From Bradyrhizobium cosmicum (GTDB lineage: Bacteria; Pseudomonadota; Alphaproteobacteria; Rhizobiales; Xanthobacteraceae): a stretch of DNA of 64,000 nucleotides. The notes beneath the pieces are model-generated. The model was given only the letters and a program-made list of their open reading frames with translations, had not been told where the DNA came from and did no database searches. Below are positions 1 through 10,753 of the stretch, piece by piece (positions within the stretch are counted from its first letter, which is position 1; each line of letters begins with the position of its first letter). The translations under genes and the position numbers were made by a program. The DNA lies in NCBI RefSeq assembly GCF_007290395.2, contig NZ_CP041656.2:2170001-2234000 (forward strand), read 5' to 3'.

Positions 1-920
1 TCCGAGAACTGCTCGCAGACCATCTGCAGCAGCGCGGCGACGTCCACCAGTGTCGGCTTGACGGGGCTCTCGTTGCGCAGCAGCGACAGCACCGATTCCA
101 GCATCGACTGCATCTGGTCGAGGTCGCGCACGGTCTGCAGGCGCTGCGCCGGATCCTCGATATATTCGGAGCGCAGCCGCAGCCGCGTGATCGGGGTGCG
201 CAGGTCGTGGCTGATGGCCGCGAGCATGCGCGTCCTGTCGTTCATCAGCGTGGTGATACGTTCGCGCATCCGGTTGAGCGCCCGGGCCGCGGACCTGATC
301 TCCTCGGGGCCGTTTTCGGGCAGCGGCGCCGACGACCGGTTCAGGCTGAAGTTTTCCGCCGCCCGCGCGAAGCCCGACAAGGGCGAGGAGAGCGCGCGGC
401 CGGCCCAGATGCCCAGCAGCGTCATGCTCGCCACCAGGAACAGCAGCGTCGAGGTCCAGAGGCCGCTGACGAAGGCCGGCATCTTCGGCGATCCGATCGT
501 GGCCTCGAGCACGTCGTCGCCGGCGAGGTAGTACCAGACGCGATTGTCCTCGGGCGCGGATCCGCGAATGAGATCGATCTTGCCGCCGGGCGGCGTCGGG
601 ATGTTCAGAGGCGTCCGCTCCGGCAGCGGCACACTGGAGCTGGAGACGTTGTCCCGCAATTGTAGCTTCAGTTCCGGATAGGTGCGGCTGATGCTGTCCA
701 GGACGGTGGCACGCTCCGCCTCCGGCGTATTGGCGATGATCCGCGTGATCAATTCGAACTGCTCAAGAGGTCTGTCCGCCAACAGTTGCGGCCGGTTGAG
801 CAGGAAGTATCCGGCGATCAGCACATGGATCAGGATCAGCGAGACCAGGATCAGGGCCGCGATCTGGCCGCTGATCCGCCTGAAGCTGAACAGTGCGACG
901 ATATCCCGGGCGCGGCTCAT
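1..920 (-). CDS. Two-component sensor histidine kinase, C-terminus off the left edge
   Basis: Inner-membrane sensor kinase that should phosphorylate the response regulator encoded just upstream on the same strand. Reading the minus strand from the ATG at 920 gives a basic N-terminus, a first membrane helix (about residues 18-40, IAALILVSLILIHVLIAGY), a periplasmic loop of roughly 110 residues, a second helix (about 155-175), a HAMP-type linker, and an H-box with the phospho-accepting His in AAISHDLRTPITRLRLR. The catalytic ATP-binding domain is missing because the window ends. The start overlaps the response-regulator stop (ATGA), so the two are translationally coupled. The signal sensed is unknown; linkage to a MacAB-type pump suggests envelope stress or a drug. 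Confidence 0.9.
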   Translation of the reverse strand, partial: MSRARDIVALFSFRRISGQIAALILVSLILIHVLIAGYFLLNRPQLLADRPLEQFELITRIIANTPEAERATVLDSISRTYPELKLQLRDNVSSSSVPLPERTPLNIPTPPGGKIDLIRGSAPEDNRVWYYLAGDDVLEATIGSPKMPAFVSGLWTSTLLFLVASMTLLGIWAGRALSSPLSGFARAAENFSLNRSSAPLPENGPEEIRSAARALNRMRERITTLMNDRTRMLAAISHDLRTPITRLRLRSEYIEDPAQRLQTVRDLDQMQSMLESVLSLLRNESPVKPTLVDVAALLQMVCEQFS

Positions 921-1630
921 GCTTCCTTCACCACCGGCGTGAAGATGTAGCCGCCGGTGCGGACTGTCCGGATCACGGATGTGCCTTCGGTCCGGTCGAG
1001 CTTGCGGCGCAGCCGACTGACCAGCACGTCGATGCTGCGGCCAAAACCGCCGCCCGGACGGCCGCGCGTCATGTTGAGAAGGCTGTCGCGGGTGAGAATA
1101 CGGCCGGCCCTTTCGCAGAAGGCCTGCAGCAGGTCGAACTCGGCGCTGGTCAGCGGCACCTGCGCGCCTTCAGGGTCGCGCAATTCGCGCATCCGGAGAT
1201 CGACCATCCAACCCTGGAACGTCAGGCGCGTTGCAGCAGATCCGGCCACGAGTCCGCTCGACTGCCGGCGCAGCACGGCGTTGATTCTGGCGAGAAGCTC
1301 GCGCGGGTTGAACGGCTTTGGCAGATAGTCGTCGGCACCCATTTCGAGGCCGAGGATCCGGTCGAGGTCCTCGCCCTTTGCGGTGAGAATGATGATCGGG
1401 GTCGATGAACCTGCACGCAGCCGCCGGCACAGGCTGAGGCCGTCCTCGCCGGGCAGCATCAGGTCGAGCACGATCAGGTCGACCCGGTTGTGCGACAGAT
1501 AGCGGTCCATCTCCTTGCCGTTCGTGACCGCGCCAACCGAAAACGAATGCTCGCGCAGATAACGCGCGATGAGGTCGCGGGTCTGCTGGTCGTCTTCGAT
1601 GACCAGGACCGTCTGTGTGCTGTTTGTCAT
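917..1630 (-). CDS. OmpR/PhoB-family response regulator
   Basis: DNA-binding response regulator of 237 residues. The N-terminal receiver domain opens MTNSTQTVLVIEDDQQTRDL, with the acidic pair and the phospho-acceptor Asp in RVDLIVLDLMLPGEDG, the conserved Lys in GADDYLPKPF, and then a C-terminal winged helix (SAEFDLLQAFCERAGRILTR, ending in RTVRTGGYIF). The ATG at 1630 is chosen because an upstream in-frame extension would add about 25 residues of non-family sequence. It lies 90 bp downstream of the MacB-type gene on the same strand and overlaps the sensor kinase by 4 bp. It probably controls the efflux genes upstream, though that is inferred only from position. Confidence 0.93.
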   Translation of the reverse strand: MTNSTQTVLVIEDDQQTRDLIARYLREHSFSVGAVTNGKEMDRYLSHNRVDLIVLDLMLPGEDGLSLCRRLRAGSSTPIIILTAKGEDLDRILGLEMGADDYLPKPFNPRELLARINAVLRRQSSGLVAGSAATRLTFQGWMVDLRMRELRDPEGAQVPLTSAEFDLLQAFCERAGRILTRDSLLNMTRGRPGGGFGRSIDVLVSRLRRKLDRTEGTSVIRTVRTGGYIFTPVVKEA

Positions 1631-1720
1631 GACTGAAATCGCATCGGGGGTGCCGATCGTTGATCCATTTGCGGGCGATTGTCTCGTCCGAAGAACTACG
1701 GTCATGGTGCAATCCTACGG

Positions 1721-3694
<1,974 letters not shown>

Positions 3695-3695
3695 G

Positions 3696-4931
3696 TCAGG
3701 GACCTCCCCCTCCGGGCGGACCGCCGCCTTGCATGCCGCGCGATGCGGTCTGCTCGCTCGCCTCTCCGGTGACGACGCGCTCGCCCTCGTCGAGGCCTGA
3801 CTTGATCTCCACGGTGGTGCGATCGTTGAGGCCGGTCTTGACCTCGCGTTCGCTGACGTCGCCGGACGCGGTGAGCGTTCGCACCGTGCTGCGTCCGTCC
3901 GACTTCCGCATCACCGCCAGCGCCGGAATGACCTTCACGCGCCTGGCCTCGCCCGTGATGATGTGCACCTCGGCGGTCATGTAGGTCCGCAGCGCATAGT
4001 CCTTGTTGGGGACGTTGAAGACGCCGATGTAGTAGATCGCCGTACTGGTCGAGCTCGACGAGCTCGAGCTTGAGCTGGACGTGGTGGTCGAGGAGAAGCT
4101 GGCGTCCGTCTTGATCGATTCGGGCGCCGGCTCGATCTGATCCAGCCGGGCCTCATAACGATGGTCCTGGTCGCCGAGGATGGTGAAGTAGAGCGATTGA
4201 CCCGGCTTGACCTTGACGATGTCGGCCTCGGAGATCTCCGCCCGCACCGTCATCGTCTCGAGCTGGCCGAGCACGACGATGGTCGGCGCGGACTGCACCG
4301 CGTTGACCGTCTGCCCCTCCTGAACCACCGTGGCGAGCACTGTCCCGTCGATCGGCGCGGTGATGCGGGTGTAGTCGAGATTGACCCTGGCGGTCTCCAC
4401 GCTGGCCTCGGCGCCCACGATCAGGGCGTCCAGCGCGGCGATCTGGGCGCGGGTCTGGCGCACGGTCGAATCCGCGCTGTCGAAATCGCTGCGGGACGTC
4501 GCGTGCTGCGCCAATGTCGCCTGCTGGCGTGCCAGGTTCGCTTCGGCCAGCACCAGCGCGGCCTCCTTCTCGGTCTTCTGCGCGCGATAGTTCTTGAGCG
4601 AGGCCTCCGAGCTGCGCAGATCGTTCTGCTTGGTGATGGGGTCGATCTGGGCGATGACGTCGCCGGCCTTGACCGTGTCGCCAACGCGCACGTTGAGCGC
4701 GGTGATCCGGCCCGATACCTGCGCACCGACCGCGGTCAGCCGCGCCGGCTTGAGTGTTCCGCTGGCGAGCACTTCCTCGCGCAGATCGCTGACCGTGACA
4801 GGCGCCGTGATATAGGATTGCGACTTGCTCGACGTCCCCGTGAAACGCGTGGCCGCGACCGCGCCGATCACGACCACCGCGATGATTGCAGCGCCGATCT
4901 TCACGCGCTTGACGGTGATGATCCCGGTCAC
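3696..4931 (-). CDS. macA: MacA-type periplasmic adaptor (membrane fusion protein)
   Basis: Links the MacB-type ATPase to the outer-membrane channel. It has 411 residues from a GTG start at 4931 that overlaps the upstream stop as GTGA; the frame continues upstream only into the channel gene. An N-terminal signal anchor (VKIGAAIIAVVVIGAVAA) is followed by a split biotinyl-lipoyl domain (ALNVRVGDTVKAGDVIAQID and ITAPIDGTVLATVVQEGQTV), a coiled-coil hairpin rich in Ala, Glu and Gln, a beta-barrel and a membrane-proximal domain. The odd feature is a Ser/Thr run of about 20 residues in the beta-barrel region (about 4030-4095). The C-terminus is Gly/Pro-rich (GGGPPGGGGP). Confidence 0.92.
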   Translation of the reverse strand: MTGIITVKRVKIGAAIIAVVVIGAVAATRFTGTSSKSQSYITAPVTVSDLREEVLASGTLKPARLTAVGAQVSGRITALNVRVGDTVKAGDVIAQIDPITKQNDLRSSEASLKNYRAQKTEKEAALVLAEANLARQQATLAQHATSRSDFDSADSTVRQTRAQIAALDALIVGAEASVETARVNLDYTRITAPIDGTVLATVVQEGQTVNAVQSAPTIVVLGQLETMTVRAEISEADIVKVKPGQSLYFTILGDQDHRYEARLDQIEPAPESIKTDASFSSTTTSSSSSSSSSSTSTAIYYIGVFNVPNKDYALRTYMTAEVHIITGEARRVKVIPALAVMRKSDGRSTVRTLTASGDVSEREVKTGLNDRTTVEIKSGLDEGERVVTGEASEQTASRGMQGGGPPGGGGP

Positions 4932-6472
4932 TTCAGCGCCTCCCGCGAATGCGGTCCCGTATTGGTGTCGATGATGATCGGCGTCGAGACGTCGACCGGA
5001 TCGGTCCAACCGCCGCCGAGCGCCTTTGCCAGCGCGATGTAATCCTTGGCCGCCGACACCTTGCTCTGGATCAGCGAATCCTCGGCCGAATAGAGCGAGC
5101 GTTCGGCGTCCAGCACGTCGATGAAGCTGGCGCTGCCGGTCTCGAACAGCGATCGCGACAGCTTTGCCGCCTCGCGGTAGTTCTTCGCCGCCTCCGTCAG
5201 CTTGGTCGCGCGCACCCGCTCCTGCGACAACGACACCAGGGCGTTCTCGACGTCCTCGAACGCGGTGAGCAGGGTCGAGTGGAACGTCGCGAACGCCTGG
5301 TCGCGTTGTGCCTCCGCGATCCTGACCGTCGCAAGGCGCTTGCCGGCGTCGAACACGGGCACGGTGACCGATGGGCCGACCGACCAGCTCACGCTGGAAT
5401 ATTTGGCGAGGTCGCCGGCACGTAGCGCCGAGGTGCCGACCGAGCCGGTCAACGACACCGCCGGATAGCGATCCGCCTCGGCCGCGCCGATCTTGGCGGT
5501 CGCCTGGGCCAGCTTGCGTTCGGCGCTGGCGACATCAGGACGGCTCATCAGGAGATCGGCAGGCAGTCCCGTCGGCAGCGGCATGCGCGGAGCCGGCACG
5601 GGCGCGGACCGCGCCATCGATGAGGCGACGCCGTCGGGGGGGCGACCGAGCAGGATGCCGAGTCGATGAATGTCGGCGGCGAGCGCGGCCTGATAGGTCG
5701 GAACATTCGCCTCGGTGCTGGCGGCTTGCGCCGTCGCCTTGGCGAGATCGACTGCGTTGCCGCTGCCGGCATCGTATTTGCTGCGGGTCAGCTTTTCGGT
5801 GTCGCGCTGCGAGACAGACGTCCGCTGCGCCAGCGCGATCCGGGCCTGATAGCCGCGCGCCTCCACGTAATAGGCCGCGACGTCGCCGATCAGCGTGACC
5901 AGGCTGTCGCGCAAGTCCTCCTCGGCCGATTGCGCGCCGCGCACCGCTGCCTCGATGTTCCGCTGCGTGCCGCCGAACAGGTCGAGCTCCCAGCTGGAAT
6001 CGAAACTTCCCTGGTGCAGCGTGTAGGGCGCGCTGTCGACGACGGCCGAGGCAGAGCCCGAACTGGCCTTGTTGTCGGTCACTGATGCGGTGCCGCTGAC
6101 GGAGGGGAACAGGCCCGCGCTGGTCTGCTGGACCGTTGCTCGCGCCTCGCGCACGGCCGCCTTGGCTTTGGCAACATCGGGGTTGGCCTCGACGGCCTGT
6201 TCGATCAGCCGGTTGAGCAGGGGATCGCGCAGGCGCAGCCACCAGCGATCAAGCGTGCCGGTCTGCCGCCTGGACGCCGATTTGGCGCTCCAGTGCGCAG
6301 GCATATCGAGCCTGGGCGGCCCGGCGTAATCCGGACCAACCGCGCAGCCGGCCAGCATCAGCGCGAGGCAGGCCGCTCCGGCGCGCGGCAGGGCGTTGCG
6401 CAACAGGACTGGCGTTGGACGATGGTTCTCCTTTGCGGATGGCACGGGATTAACGAACGAGTGTGACGGCAT
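4928..6472 (-). CDS. Outer-membrane efflux lipoprotein, NodT/OprM family
   Basis: TolC-like trimeric channel that completes the tripartite pump. It has 514 residues when begun at the ATG at 6472, which gives a short N-terminal tail, a hydrophobic stretch and a lipobox (ACLALMLAGC), followed by the AVGPDY signature of RND-type outer-membrane factors. Two OEP repeats follow, each with long helical stretches (for example VAKAKAAVREARATVQQTSA and VASAERKLAQATAKIGAAEA). The reading frame stays open for another 450 bp upstream but without family similarity, so the shorter start is preferred; the exact ATG is less certain. It is the first gene of the channel-adaptor-ATPase-regulator-kinase operon. 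Confidence 0.88.
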   Translation of the reverse strand: MPSHSFVNPVPSAKENHRPTPVLLRNALPRAGAACLALMLAGCAVGPDYAGPPRLDMPAHWSAKSASRRQTGTLDRWWLRLRDPLLNRLIEQAVEANPDVAKAKAAVREARATVQQTSAGLFPSVSGTASVTDNKASSGSASAVVDSAPYTLHQGSFDSSWELDLFGGTQRNIEAAVRGAQSAEEDLRDSLVTLIGDVAAYYVEARGYQARIALAQRTSVSQRDTEKLTRSKYDAGSGNAVDLAKATAQAASTEANVPTYQAALAADIHRLGILLGRPPDGVASSMARSAPVPAPRMPLPTGLPADLLMSRPDVASAERKLAQATAKIGAAEADRYPAVSLTGSVGTSALRAGDLAKYSSVSWSVGPSVTVPVFDAGKRLATVRIAEAQRDQAFATFHSTLLTAFEDVENALVSLSQERVRATKLTEAAKNYREAAKLSRSLFETGSASFIDVLDAERSLYSAEDSLIQSKVSAAKDYIALAKALGGGWTDPVDVSTPIIIDTNTGPHSREALK

Positions 6473-7333
6473 CAAATCGGCTGAAATCCATTGGCCTCGC
6501 CCGCAGGGGGAGCGGCGTTCTCGGCCACCGAGAGGCGGGGCGAGGCATGGATTAGCCCAGCGATCGTGGCCTTTCAGCAGGTGAAATGTTGCTGGATGTA
6601 AACAGATGTTGCCGGGCGTCTCGACGTCGGCGCCAAGCTGCATGCCGGGCAGGACATCGGCCCTGTTTCGCCGGCCTGTCAAGCCTTTCCGGCGAAAAGA
6701 TTCCACTTTACCGAAATTCGGAAACGGCGTATGTGTCGCCCATCCCGGCTCATCCTTGAGGGGCGATCGTACGTCGTCACGAGTTGCGAGCCGGGCTTGC
6801 GGTGGACGCGGCAGCGTCGGCATGAGAGGTGCGGGCAGGGCGGGTAGTCCCTGTGAGCTCGCGGCCGCGTGCGGACGAGCGGCGCTGTCAGGTTCGTCTC
6901 GTCGGCAAGTTTCCGGCTCCGTCGACAAGGCCGGGAAAACTGCGGCGAAATGGCGGGCCGTGCGTACGGCAAAACCGTGTGGTCCTGGCCGTCGTTGCTA
7001 CGGTCAAGCTGCCGCGGAGGTGTGTGCGAGCCCAACCGGGCGGACAGCATCGTCAATTCGCGGGAGCGAGGGAGGCCAGAAGGAAAGTTCGGCTCCCGGG
7101 AGAGCACGGCATAAGCCGTCCGACCATCGCGCAGGGAAGGCCGAGTGATCGGCGACACCTGTATGCTGCTGTGCGGTTCTTTTGCGCTACATCTTCGCGC
7201 AGCGGACCGCGGGTGCCTGTCGGCACCCGGTCTTCCCTGCGCCCTCTTGGATTGGAGGGTATAGAGAAGAAGCAAAGCTCGGGCGAAACGCGCCGCGAGA
7301 ATGAGAAGGCGTGTCTGCAACCACACACTCACT

Positions 7334-7438
7334 GTCATCGTCCGGCTCGACCGGACGATCCAGTACTCCGAGACAGTTGTGGTTCAACCGAGCGGCCGCG
7401 GCGTACTGGATTCCCCGCCTTCGCGGGGAACGACAGCG
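7334..7438. repeat. Palindromic intergenic repeat (Bradyrhizobium type)
   Basis: Composite hairpin element. It opens with TCGTCCGG/CCGGACGA arms at 7338-7358, has CAGTAC (7361) pairing with GTACTG (7402), and ends with a perfect stem-loop TTCCCCGCC/GGCGGGGAA-type at 7411-7430. I recognise this combination (a gaccgg hairpin, a cagtactccgagac segment and a cgcgggg hairpin) as a common dispersed intergenic repeat in Bradyrhizobium genomes. It is non-coding. Confidence 0.7.
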
Positions 7439-7470
7439 GTAATTGGAGAGCGAGCTGTCGCCTCATACTC

Positions 7471-7550
7471 CGTCATTGCGAGCGCAGCGAAGCAATCCAG
7501 AGTCTTTCCGCGGAGGGATTCTGGATTGCTTCGCTGCGCTCGCAATGACG
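7471..7550. repeat. Long near-perfect inverted repeat
   Basis: The left arm starts CGTCATTGCGAGCGCAGCGA at 7471 and the right arm ends with its exact complement at 7550. The arms are roughly 30 bp around a short GC-rich centre that includes ccgcgg. It would form a long hairpin on either strand. The sequence resembles REP-like dispersed repeats common between genes in Bradyrhizobium. It lies 25 bp beyond the 3' end of the small exported protein gene, where it could also end transcription. Confidence 0.75.
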
Positions 7551-7574
7551 AGGAGTGCGCGCCAGAAGGCCCGC

Positions 7575-7943
7575 TCACCACGAAATCGGAATTCTCTGCG
7601 CAAATCCGCCGAGATCCGAGTCGGGGTAGAGTGGCTGGCGGTCCAGCGGCCGGTTGTTGTTGCCACGCGCGAACGAGGTGCCGGGCGGGAAGGCGTAGTC
7701 GGTGAACTTGCGTTCGCCGGGCAGCACCTCGGTGCCGCCATCCAGCCACGACCGCTTGCTCACATAGAGGCGGGTGCGCGGGCCCGATTGGTAGGTCCGG
7801 TTGGGGCCGCGCGGGCCGTAGTCGTAAACGGCATTCGGTGTCGCCCGCGGCCGCTCCCGCTTGCCGGAGGTTGCGGCATCAGCGGCGAAGGTCGAGGCGA
7901 GGAAGGCAAGCAACACCGTTCTGGTCATGACAATCGTGCTCAT
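7575..7943 (-). CDS. Small exported protein of unknown function
   Basis: I do not recognise a family. It encodes 122 residues from the ATG at 7943; a second ATG at 7928 (MTRTVLLAFLASTFAADA) gives a cleaner signal peptide and 117 residues. A predicted Sec signal precedes a mature domain rich in Arg, Tyr, Gly and Pro, with motifs YDYGPRGPNRTYQSGPRTRL and a C-terminal stretch around GTSFARGNNNRPLDRQ. No cysteines, membrane helices or catalytic motif are visible. The mature part looks like a short periplasmic or surface protein. It stands alone, divergent from the BamA-like gene. Confidence 0.6.
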   Translation of the reverse strand: MSTIVMTRTVLLAFLASTFAADAATSGKRERPRATPNAVYDYGPRGPNRTYQSGPRTRLYVSKRSWLDGGTEVLPGERKFTDYAFPPGTSFARGNNNRPLDRQPLYPDSDLGGFAQRIPISW

Positions 7944-8239
7944 CGGCGAATACCCGGTGCGAGTTCCTGATGTGGTGGCCTCTCGCACCGGCCCGCGCGC
8001 CTGTAAAGAATTCGCGCGTTGCGCGATGTTGCTGCGCGCCAGGATAGGCGGCGCGCGTGCGATGGCTGCCTGGTCTGGCCACGCGACGCTGAAGCTTTGT
8101 GCGGCCGGTCTGGCCGCTCCGCCCACGCGGCTGATCGGCCAATCAAATTCAACGACCGGAAACAGTACAGCAATCTCAAAGCCACACCGCGGCCACAGCC
8201 GTTTCGTTTCAGAGCAGGTGCGTGCTCTTGAGGTGTGGA

Positions 8240-10753
8240 ATGTCGGTTTTGCGGGCCTGGCTGATCGCGGTGGCGATGAGCGGTATGTCGATTGCGAGTT
8301 CAATTCCCGTCGTGCTGCTGCCGCAGCCGGCGGCCGCGCAAGTCGCGGAGACGATCGTGGTCGAGGGTAACCGCCGCGTGGAGGCCGAGACGGTTCGCTC
8401 CTACTTCAGGCCCGGTCCCGGTGGGCGCCTCGATCAGCCCACGATCGACGACGGTCTGAAGGCGCTGATCGGTACCGGCCTGTTTCAGGATGTGAAGATC
8501 AATCAGGCCGGCGGCCGCGTCGTGGTGTCGGTGGTCGAGAACGCCGTGATCGGTCGCGTCGCCTTCGAGGGCAACAAGAAGATCAAGGACGAGCAGCTCT
8601 CGGCCGAGATCCAGTCCAAGCCGCGCGGAACCTTCTCGCGGGCGCTGGTGCAGTCCGACACGCTGCGCATCGCCGAGATCTACCGGCGTTCAGGCCGCTA
8701 CGACGTGCGCGTCACGCCCGAAATCATCGAACAGCCGAACAACCGTGTCGACCTGATCTTCACGGTCGAGGAGGGCGCCAAGACCGCGGTCAAGTCGGTC
8801 GAGTTCATCGGCAACGGCGCCTACTCGGCCGCGCGCCTGCGCGACGTCATCAAGACGCATGAGAGCAACCTGCTCAGCTTCCTCGCCAGCAACGATATCT
8901 ACGATCCCGATCGCGTCGAGGCCGATCGCGACCTGATCCGCCGCTTCTATCTCAAGAACGGCTTCGCCGACGTCCAGGTCGTGGCCGCGCTGACTGAATA
9001 CGATCCGGAGAAGAAGGGCTTCAACGTCACCTTCAAGATCGAGGAAGGCTCGCAGTACCGCGTCGGCACCGTCGACTTCCGCTCCAGCATTGCCAATTTT
9101 GACGCGAACTCGCTGCGAAGCCTGTCGCGCGTCAGTGTCGGCTCGCTCTACAACGTGGAATCGGTTGAGAAGTCGACCGAAGAGATGCAGATCGAGGCGT
9201 CGCGCCGCGGTTATGCGTTCGCCCTGGTGCGGCCGGGTGGTGACCGCAACTTCGAGGCGCACACGGTCTCCGTGGTGTTCAACGTCGACGAGGGCCCGCG
9301 CACTTACATCGAGCGCATCAACCTTCGCGGCAACACGCGGACCCGGGACTACGTGATCCGGCGCGAATTCGACATCTCCGAGGGCGACGCCTACAACCGT
9401 GCGCTGGTCGACCGTGCCGAGCGCCGGCTGAAGAACCTCGACTACTTCAAGAGCGTCAAGATCGTCACGGAGCCCGGCTCTTCCAGCGACCGCGTGATCC
9501 TGATCGTCGACCTCGAAGAGAAGTCGACCGGCGACTTCTCGATCTCGGGCGGCTACTCCACGAGCGACGGCGCACTGGCCGAAGTCTCGGTCTCCGAGCG
9601 CAACCTGCTCGGCAAGGGGCTCTATGCCAAGGCGTCGGTCAGTTACGGGCAGTATTCGCGCGGCGTATCGCTGTCGTTCGTCGAGCCCTATCTGCTCGAC
9701 TACCGGCTGGCGCTTGGATTCGACACTTATTGGAAGGAGCAGAAATCGAACAGCTATACGAGCTATGGCGTGACGACGCTGGGCTTCTCCCCGCGCCTCG
9801 GCTTCGCGCTGCGTGAGGATCTCTCGCTGCAGCTCCGCTATTCGCTGTATCAGCAGAGCATTACGCTCGCCAGCGCCTACAACAACTGTAACAACAACGC
9901 GGCCAACACCTCGCTGGCCTTCAACCCGACGCCTTCCTACATCAAGAACGTTCTCGGCGGTGTGGATCCGACCAACGCGACGAGCTCAGGCGTCTATGGC
10001 TACGGCTGCTACGGCGACGGCGAGTCGAGCCTGCCGGTCCGGAAGGAGCTGGCGAACGGCGCGACCTGGACCTCGGCGCTCGGCTACACGCTGAACTACA
10101 ACACGCTCGACAACAACAAGAATCCCACTGGCGGTCTGCTGGTCGACTTCAGGCAGGATTTCGCTGGGGTGGGTGGAGACGTCACGTACCTGAAGACGGT
10201 GATCGACACCAAGTACTACACCCCGCTCGTCTCCGACATCGTCAACGTGATTCATCTTCAGGGCGGCATCCTCAACAAGATCGGCAACAACGATCTGCGT
10301 ATGCTCGACCATTTCCAGATGGGCCCGAACCTCGTGCGAGGCTTCGCCTCCAACGGCATCGGTCCGCGCGACATCACCTACCTCAACTACGGCGCCACGG
10401 GCGATGCGCTCGGCGGCACGAAGTACTGGGGCGCCTCCATGGAGTTGCAGATGCCGTTCTGGTTCCTGCCCAAGGAGGTCGGGTTGAAGGGCGCCGTCTA
10501 CGCCGATGCCGGCTCACTCTGGGGTTATCAGGGGCCGACGTCGTGGTCGGCCACCGGCGAAGTCAACACCAAGGCCTGCCCGACCTGCGGCTTGCAATAT
10601 GACGACGGCAACGTCGTGCGGTCGTCGGTCGGCGTCGGCCTGATCTGGGCCTCGCCGTTCGGCCCGCTGCGCTTCGACTACGCCGTGCCGCTGTCGAAGG
10701 GCAAATACGACACGGTTCAGGAGTTCAGGTTCGGCGGCGGGACGTCGTTCTAG
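8240..10753 (+). CDS. bamA: BamA/Omp85-family outer-membrane assembly factor
   Basis: Inserts beta-barrel proteins into the outer membrane. It has 837 residues from the ATG at 8240, preceded by a GAGGTG ribosome-binding site. A signal peptide ends near PQPAAAQVAE. Five POTRA repeats follow (starting at TIVVEGNRRVEAETVRSYF, about residues 35-420), then a 16-strand barrel. The terminal strand ends in Phe (EFRFGGGTSF), as expected for an outer-membrane protein. A Cys pair in one extracellular loop (CPTCG) and a second one near NNCNNN are unusual for BamA. The usual neighbours of alphaproteobacterial bamA (rseP, lpxD, fabZ, lpxA) are absent, so this may be a paralogue. Its stop overlaps the convergent hydrolase gene by 4 bp. 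Confidence 0.92.
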   Translation: MSVLRAWLIAVAMSGMSIASSIPVVLLPQPAAAQVAETIVVEGNRRVEAETVRSYFRPGPGGRLDQPTIDDGLKALIGTGLFQDVKINQAGGRVVVSVVENAVIGRVAFEGNKKIKDEQLSAEIQSKPRGTFSRALVQSDTLRIAEIYRRSGRYDVRVTPEIIEQPNNRVDLIFTVEEGAKTAVKSVEFIGNGAYSAARLRDVIKTHESNLLSFLASNDIYDPDRVEADRDLIRRFYLKNGFADVQVVAALTEYDPEKKGFNVTFKIEEGSQYRVGTVDFRSSIANFDANSLRSLSRVSVGSLYNVESVEKSTEEMQIEASRRGYAFALVRPGGDRNFEAHTVSVVFNVDEGPRTYIERINLRGNTRTRDYVIRREFDISEGDAYNRALVDRAERRLKNLDYFKSVKIVTEPGSSSDRVILIVDLEEKSTGDFSISGGYSTSDGALAEVSVSERNLLGKGLYAKASVSYGQYSRGVSLSFVEPYLLDYRLALGFDTYWKEQKSNSYTSYGVTTLGFSPRLGFALREDLSLQLRYSLYQQSITLASAYNNCNNNAANTSLAFNPTPSYIKNVLGGVDPTNATSSGVYGYGCYGDGESSLPVRKELANGATWTSALGYTLNYNTLDNNKNPTGGLLVDFRQDFAGVGGDVTYLKTVIDTKYYTPLVSDIVNVIHLQGGILNKIGNNDLRMLDHFQMGPNLVRGFASNGIGPRDITYLNYGATGDALGGTKYWGASMELQMPFWFLPKEVGLKGAVYADAGSLWGYQGPTSWSATGEVNTKACPTCGLQYDDGNVVRSSVGVGLIWASPFGPLRFDYAVPLSKGKYDTVQEFRFGGGTSF

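Larger units (their letters stand above)
6473..7574. other. Gene-poor intergenic stretch (1.1 kb)
   Basis: I find no credible gene here. Several open frames exist on both strands, but none has recognisable domains, a convincing ribosome-binding site or normal codon use for this genome. The part next to the efflux operon must hold its promoter. The right half contains two palindromic intergenic repeats, listed separately. Confidence 0.6.

Noticed and set aside
6679..7548. Several overlapping frames in the gene-poor stretch
   Set aside because: No domain, no good ribosome-binding site, and they run through the palindromic repeats.
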